A DNA stretch of 64,000 bases, taken from Macrostomum hystrix. Taxonomy: Eukaryota > Platyhelminthes > Macrostomidae. The stretch lies in contig CATNEN010000034.1 of the NCBI GenBank assembly GCA_950097015.1, positions 5,970,501-6,034,500 of the forward strand, in the 5' to 3' direction. The number at the start of each line of letters is the position of its first letter. Position 1 is the stretch's first letter. The notes beneath the pieces are model-generated. The model was given only the letters and a program-made list of their open reading frames with translations. It was not told the DNA's origin and ran no database searches. The translations under genes and the position numbers were made by a program. Shown one piece after another: positions 59,458-64,000 of the stretch.

Positions 59458-61053
59458 ATGCGATTTGCTTTTAAACTGCTCTTCAGTGTGGAATTGCGAC
59501 CAGTCTGCTCTTTCGTCGAGGACCAGAGAAATTCCAGCACAGCAATGCTGAACCTCGAAGCCAGTTCCGCCTCCCAGGCACCAATGACGGACATCGAGTG
59601 GAAGCTTCGCGAGAAGCTTGACATTCTGCGGCTGCGCATGGCCGCCACCAGAAATCAAACCAACGTCAGCTACAACAGCGTGCTGGCCAAGGAGAGCCAG
59701 AACTTCTTCAGCGTACTCAGGGAGCGGCTCGGAGCGATGCTAGAAATCATCGCCGTAGTGATAGTTGCCATGGCAATCGCTTGTTTAGTTGGCAACGCCC
59801 TGGTCTGCTGCGTTCTCTACAGGCGTCGCAGCCTACGCACCGTGACAAACATCTTCCTGCTGAACCTGTCCGTGGCCCAGATGATTCTAGCCTGCGTGGC
59901 CATTCCCATCAACCTGTTGAAGATATTCGTCATCTTCGACAACTGGAGCCTGGGCAGCGCCAGTTGCACTATGGCCTACTTTGCTAACAGTCTGTGCATC
60001 AGCGTCAGCAGCTTCACTCTAGTCTGCATCGCTGTCGATCGCTACCGGGTCATTGTCTCGCCGTTGAAGCCGCGCTTCACAAAGCGAGCCGTCAAGCTGA
60101 TGATCGCAGCCTGCTGGATCGCTTCAGTTCTGCTCGGCCTCCTAAACTGTCGGGTGCTGTTTCCGCACAGTTCAACCAATCAGGTGAAGCGAGTCTACGA
60201 GATGCAGGACAACACGGTGTGCGCTTTCATGCCTTTCGACAACTCCAGCCTGCGCCTCATTCTCAGCTGCGTCAGCTTCCTGACCCAGTACGTCCTGCCC
60301 CTGGCTGTGATTGTGCTAATCTACGCCCGGATAATCCACACCCTGTGGATTGCCAAGTCGGTCTTCGGCGGCGCCGGCCCGGGCAGCAACAACGGCGAGG
60401 CGGCTACCGCAGGCGGTGGAGGAGCGCACGGCATTCGTATTGTGACGCGCAAGAAGACCATTGTGATGCTGGTGGTGATCATGCTACTATTCTTCATCTC
60501 CTGGTCCCCAATTCATCTGTACGTGATCTCAAGCAACTGGCGCACAGTCAGCCAGGGCGATGCCGAGATTCTGGCGCACGCCATCTGTTATTGGCTGGCT
60601 ATGAGCAATATCTGGTACAATCCAATCATCTACGCTTGGTTGAATGGCAAATTCAGGCGCTCCCTGGCTTTGATCCTCTGCGCTTGCCAGAGTAGACGGC
60701 CCGGTGGAGGTCGAGGCGGCGGCGGCGGCGGTGGCGGCGGTGGACGAGGCGCCGCTTGCGGCGGCGTCGGCGGCGGTATCGGAGGTGGCGAAGCCGGACT
60801 TGGTGCCGATTTCGGAGCCGGTGTTGGCGCTGGAGACGGCCTTGAAAACGGCGATGTCGGCTGCGGAGGTCGCGCCAGCGGTGGTAGCCGGCACTGGGAC
60901 GGCGACCCGGTTGAAATGGACCTGCTGTTTAACCGCAACCCGGGCCCGAAGCAGCTGAGGCAGAAGCCGCAGCAGGAGTTCGCCTCGTCGGACACCGGAG
61001 ATTCGAGCAGGAAGGCTCTGGCCCTCGGCTGCCAGAATCGAAGATCAACCTGA
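59458..61053 (+). CDS. Class A (rhodopsin-like) neuropeptide-type GPCR, intronless
   Basis: 531 residues, seven transmembrane helices at about 94-121, 131-156, 167-199, 211-230, 268-293, 332-358 and 372-396. Landmarks: GN in TM1 (N113), DRY (194-196), Cys170/Cys255 for the extracellular disulfide, FFISWSP in TM6 (W349, P351), NPIIY in TM7 (388-392), glycosylation sequons at N25, N66 and N69. The LCISVSSFTLVCIAVDRY and MSNIWYNPIIYAWLN stretches resemble invertebrate peptide receptors (luqin/RYamide, tachykinin, NPY groups); the ligand cannot be assigned. TM2 reads NLSVAQ where almost all class A receptors have NLxxAD, so Asp2.50 is Gln141. The cytosolic tail holds a long Gly-rich run (about 415-470). 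Met30 or Met43 are alternative starts. Confidence 0.9.
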   Translation: MRFAFKLLFSVELRPVCSFVEDQRNSSTAMLNLEASSASQAPMTDIEWKLREKLDILRLRMAATRNQTNVSYNSVLAKESQNFFSVLRERLGAMLEIIAVVIVAMAIACLVGNALVCCVLYRRRSLRTVTNIFLLNLSVAQMILACVAIPINLLKIFVIFDNWSLGSASCTMAYFANSLCISVSSFTLVCIAVDRYRVIVSPLKPRFTKRAVKLMIAACWIASVLLGLLNCRVLFPHSSTNQVKRVYEMQDNTVCAFMPFDNSSLRLILSCVSFLTQYVLPLAVIVLIYARIIHTLWIAKSVFGGAGPGSNNGEAATAGGGGAHGIRIVTRKKTIVMLVVIMLLFFISWSPIHLYVISSNWRTVSQGDAEILAHAICYWLAMSNIWYNPIIYAWLNGKFRRSLALILCACQSRRPGGGRGGGGGGGGGGRGAACGGVGGGIGGGEAGLGADFGAGVGAGDGLENGDVGCGGRASGGSRHWDGDPVEMDLLFNRNPGPKQLRQKPQQEFASSDTGDSSRKALALGCQNRRST

Positions 61054-61294
61054 CACTGAGGTCTTTTATTGCCATAGTCGCACCAACTTGTTTGTTTCCT
61101 TACCTTTTCAATAACCAATTGACTAAATAGCCCTGATAAACGGCTTCTTCGCTTTTTTTCGTTTTCACAATTTTCAAATGCGCCAGACAATGTCCAGCAA
61201 TCACGCTTAAAGGATAAGGTCTTCATAATCTTCTAATGTACTTTCATTTCTTTGTTATTCTATATCTGCATTGACTGTACAATTACATTAAATT
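61054..61294. other. GPCR 3' flank
   Basis: Probable 3' UTR; no AATAAA found. Confidence 0.4.
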
Positions 61295-63057
61295 TGTCTC
61301 TCCCTGTGACAATCAAGCTTTCTCTCTCTGTACCACTGAAGCTGTCTCTCCCTCTGTACCACTGAAGCTGTCTCTCTCTGTACCACTGAAGCTGTCTCTC
61401 TCTCTGTACCACTGAAGCTGTCTCTCTCTCTGTACCACTGAAGCTGTCTCTCTCTGTACCACAGTGTACCACTATGTAACTATGTACTGTGTACCACTGA
61501 AGCTGTCTCTCTCAGTACCACAGTGTACCACTATGTAACTATGTACTGTGTACCACTGAAGCTGTCTCTCTCAGTACCACAGTGTACCACTATGTAACTA
61601 TGTACTGTGTACCACTGAAGCTGTCTCTCTCTGTACCACTGAAGCTGTCTCTCCCTCTGTACCACTGAAGCTGTCTCTCTCTGTACCACTGAAGCTGTCT
61701 CTCTCTCTGTACCACTGAAGCTGTCTCTCTCTCTGTACCACTGAAGCTGTCTCTCTCTCTGTACCACTGAAGCTGTCTCTCTCTCTGTACCACTGAAGCT
61801 GTCTCTCTCTCTGTACCACTGAAGCTGTCTCTCTCTGTACCACTGAAGCTGTCTCTCTCTCTGTACCACTGAAGCTGTCTCTCTCTGTACCACTAAAGCT
61901 GTCTCTCTCTGTACCACTGAAGCTGTCTCTCTCTCTGTACCACTGAAGCTGTCTCTCTCTCTGTACCACTGAAGCTGTCTCTCTCTCTGTACCACTGAAG
62001 CTGTCTCTCTCTCTGTACCACTGAAGCTGTCTCTCTCTCTGTACCACTGAAGCTGTCTCTCTCTGTACCACTGAAGCTGTCTCTCTCTCTGTACCACTGA
62101 AGCTGTCTCTCTCTGTACCACTAAAGCTGTCTCTCTCTGTACCACTGAAGCTGTCTCTCTCTCTGTACCACTGAAGCTGTCTCTCTCTCTGTACCACTGA
62201 AGCTGTCTCTCTCTCTGTACCACTGAAGCTGTCTCTCTCTCTGTACCACTGAAGCTGTCTCTCTCTCTGTACCACTGAAGCTGTCTCTCTCTCTGTACCA
62301 CTAAAGCTGTCTCTCTCTGTACCACTGAAGCTGTCTCTCTCTCTGTACCACTGAAGCTGTCTCTCTCTCTGTACCACTGAAGCTGTCTCTCTGTGTACCA
62401 CTGAAGCTGTCTCTCTATGTACCACTGAAGCTGTCTCTCTCTCTGTACCACTGAAGCTGTCTCTCTCTGTACCACTAAAGCTGTCTCTCTCTGTACCACT
62501 GAAGCTGTCTCTCTCTCTGTACCACTGAAGCTGTCTCTCTCTCTGTACCACTGAAGCTGTCTCTCTCTCTGTACCACTGAAGCTGTCTCTCTCTCTGTAC
62601 CACTGAAGCTGTCTCTCTCTCTGTACCACTGAAGCTGTCTCTCTCTCTGTACCACTGAAGCTGTCTCTCTCTCTGTACCACTGAAGCTGTCTCTCTCTGT
62701 ACCACTAAAGCTGTCTCTCTCTGTACCACTGAAGCTGTCTCTCTCTCTGTACCACTGAAGCTGTCTCTCTCTCTGTACCACTGAAGCTGTCTCTCTCTCT
62801 GTACCACTGAAGCTGTCTCTCTCTCTGTACCACTGAAGCTGTCTCTCTCTCTGTACCACTGAAGCTGTCTCTCTCTCTGTACCACTAAAGCTGTCTCTCT
62901 CTGTACCACTGAAGCTGTCTCTCTCTCTGTACCACTGAAGCTGTCTCTCTCTCTGTACCACTGAAGCTGTCTCTCTGTGTACCACTGAAGCTGTCTCTCT
63001 ATGTACCACTGTGTACCACTAAGTAACTATGTACTGTGTACCACTGAAGCTGTCTCA
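61295..63057. repeat. 24/26-bp CT-rich minisatellite
   Basis: About 70 copies with core TACCACTGAAGCTGTCTCTC and a variable (CT)n. A longer variant containing CTATGTAACTATGTACTGTG occurs three times near 61465-61612 and once (CTAAGTAACTATGTACTGTG) at about 63018. Long minus-strand ORFs are artefacts. Confidence 0.93.
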
Positions 63058-63709
63058 CTGTCCGCCCCGCTCCAAGCTTGTCAGATTATTTCTCCTGTCA
63101 CTCGTAGAGTCAATTTTTACTTTTGATTTCAATTAAGAAGCGGACACGACCGAGATTCTAGCCAGCCCTAGCTGAAGCAGAATCGGCTGGCCAACTAGTG
63201 TATTGTATCGCGTCTTCCTTGTGGCTTTTTTTAACAGTCCAAGTAACCTTCACCCCGTTGAAACTCGAGGTGTCGAAATTTCTTTTCTAAACTTATTTTG
63301 CTTTTCTCTCCGGTAAGAAAAAGAATTAGTTTCGTTCCCTCGGCTTCTTATAGTGTTTCACCGTAATCGTCCAAGCTCTGTGCACATTTTATCGTGTGTT
63401 TTTTGTCGCAACTAAAACTACCTTAATAGCGCATGTGACTATGCAGCAATGCAACCTACACTCGCATGTTGAGCGTACACATTTCCTCTAGGGAAATCAG
63501 CCAGGTCATTGTGCACACAGCTCTAAAAATAACAGGCGAACCGACTGCCCAGTGTTAAAAGTACAATTCATTTTAAAGTATACGAGCGAATGGTTAACCG
63601 AAAGTGCTAATATGTTTTTCCTAAGAGTATTATTAAATTTCTTGCTACATTTTTGTGCCCATGTCCGGAAAAAAATGAAACAGTTCAGCAGTTCACAGAT
63701 GATAGGCGA
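63058..63709. other. Unique intergenic sequence
   Basis: No gene recognised; short ORFs lack support. Confidence 0.4.
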
Positions 63710-64000
63710 CAGGTGATAGAGTGACTCACACACAGCTGATAGAGTGACTCACACACAGGTGATAGAGTGACTCACACACAGCTGATAGAGTGACTCACAC
63801 ACAGGTGATAGAGTGACTCACACACAGCTGATAGAGTGACTCACACACAGGTGATAGAGTGACTCACACACAGCTGATAGAGTGACTCACACACAGCTGA
63901 TAGAGTGACTCACACACAGCTGATAGAGTGACTCACACACAGCTGATAGAGTGACTCACACACAGGTGATAGAGTGACTCACACACAGCTGATAGAGTGA
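63710..64000. repeat. 23-bp minisatellite running off the window
   Basis: About 12 copies with core GATAGAGTGACTCACACACA; units alternate CAGCTG and CAGGTG. The array continues past base 64000. Confidence 0.92.

Noticed and set aside
61531-63009. 492-codon minus-strand ORF rich in ETASVVQRERQLQWYRE repeats
   Set aside because: Minisatellite artefact; overlapping frames give shifted versions of the same repeat.

Overview
The window is nuclear DNA of an animal. Spliced genes use GT-AG introns, TATA-type core promoters are visible, and the encoded families are animal-specific: G protein alpha subunit, ANKRD50-type ankyrin protein, high-affinity choline transporter and a class A neuropeptide-type GPCR. 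Coding exons are GC-rich at third positions, while spacers are AT-rich and packed with tandem repeats. My best guess is a spiralian, perhaps a free-living flatworm of the Macrostomum type. That is an inference from repeat load and gene style, not proven. All recognised genes lie on the + strand.

Layout: (1) 1-1570, the 3' part of a divergent G12/13-like G alpha gene whose P-loop and switch II carry changes expected to weaken GTP hydrolysis. (2) 1.6-6.3 kb, AT-rich spacer plus a 20-bp minisatellite. (3) 6396-8599, a two-exon D-aspartate/D-amino-acid oxidase with a peroxisomal C-terminus and an antisense non-LTR retrotransposon fragment in its intron. (4) 10263-16929, a complete six-exon ANKRD50 orthologue (1267 aa). 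(5) 17-22.6 kb, spacer with four large minisatellites. (6) About 22.7-54.3 kb, a choline transporter gene (SLC5A7/CHT1) with a TATA promoter, a probable non-coding first exon and six coding exons (596 aa). Its introns hold about 24 kb of tandem repeats, including a 5.7-kb array of 23-bp units and a 15-kb array of 21/22-bp units. (7) 55457-56788, an intronless gene for a secreted protein with a degenerate von Willebrand A-like domain. (8) 59458-61053, an intronless neuropeptide-type GPCR lacking the conserved Asp2.50. (9) 61.3-64 kb, more minisatellite, running off the window end.

The genes do not form an operon. Several fit neuronal or signalling cells (choline uptake, peptide GPCR, G alpha, D-Asp catabolism), but nothing in the sequence shows that they act together. 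The dominant feature is the repeat landscape. Nine of eleven mapped introns carry a minisatellite or simple tract, usually starting within about 110 nt of the 5' splice site and most often with units of 20-23 bp. The very long ORFs on the minus strand (up to 1906 codons) are by-products of repeat units whose phases are free of stop codons, not genes.
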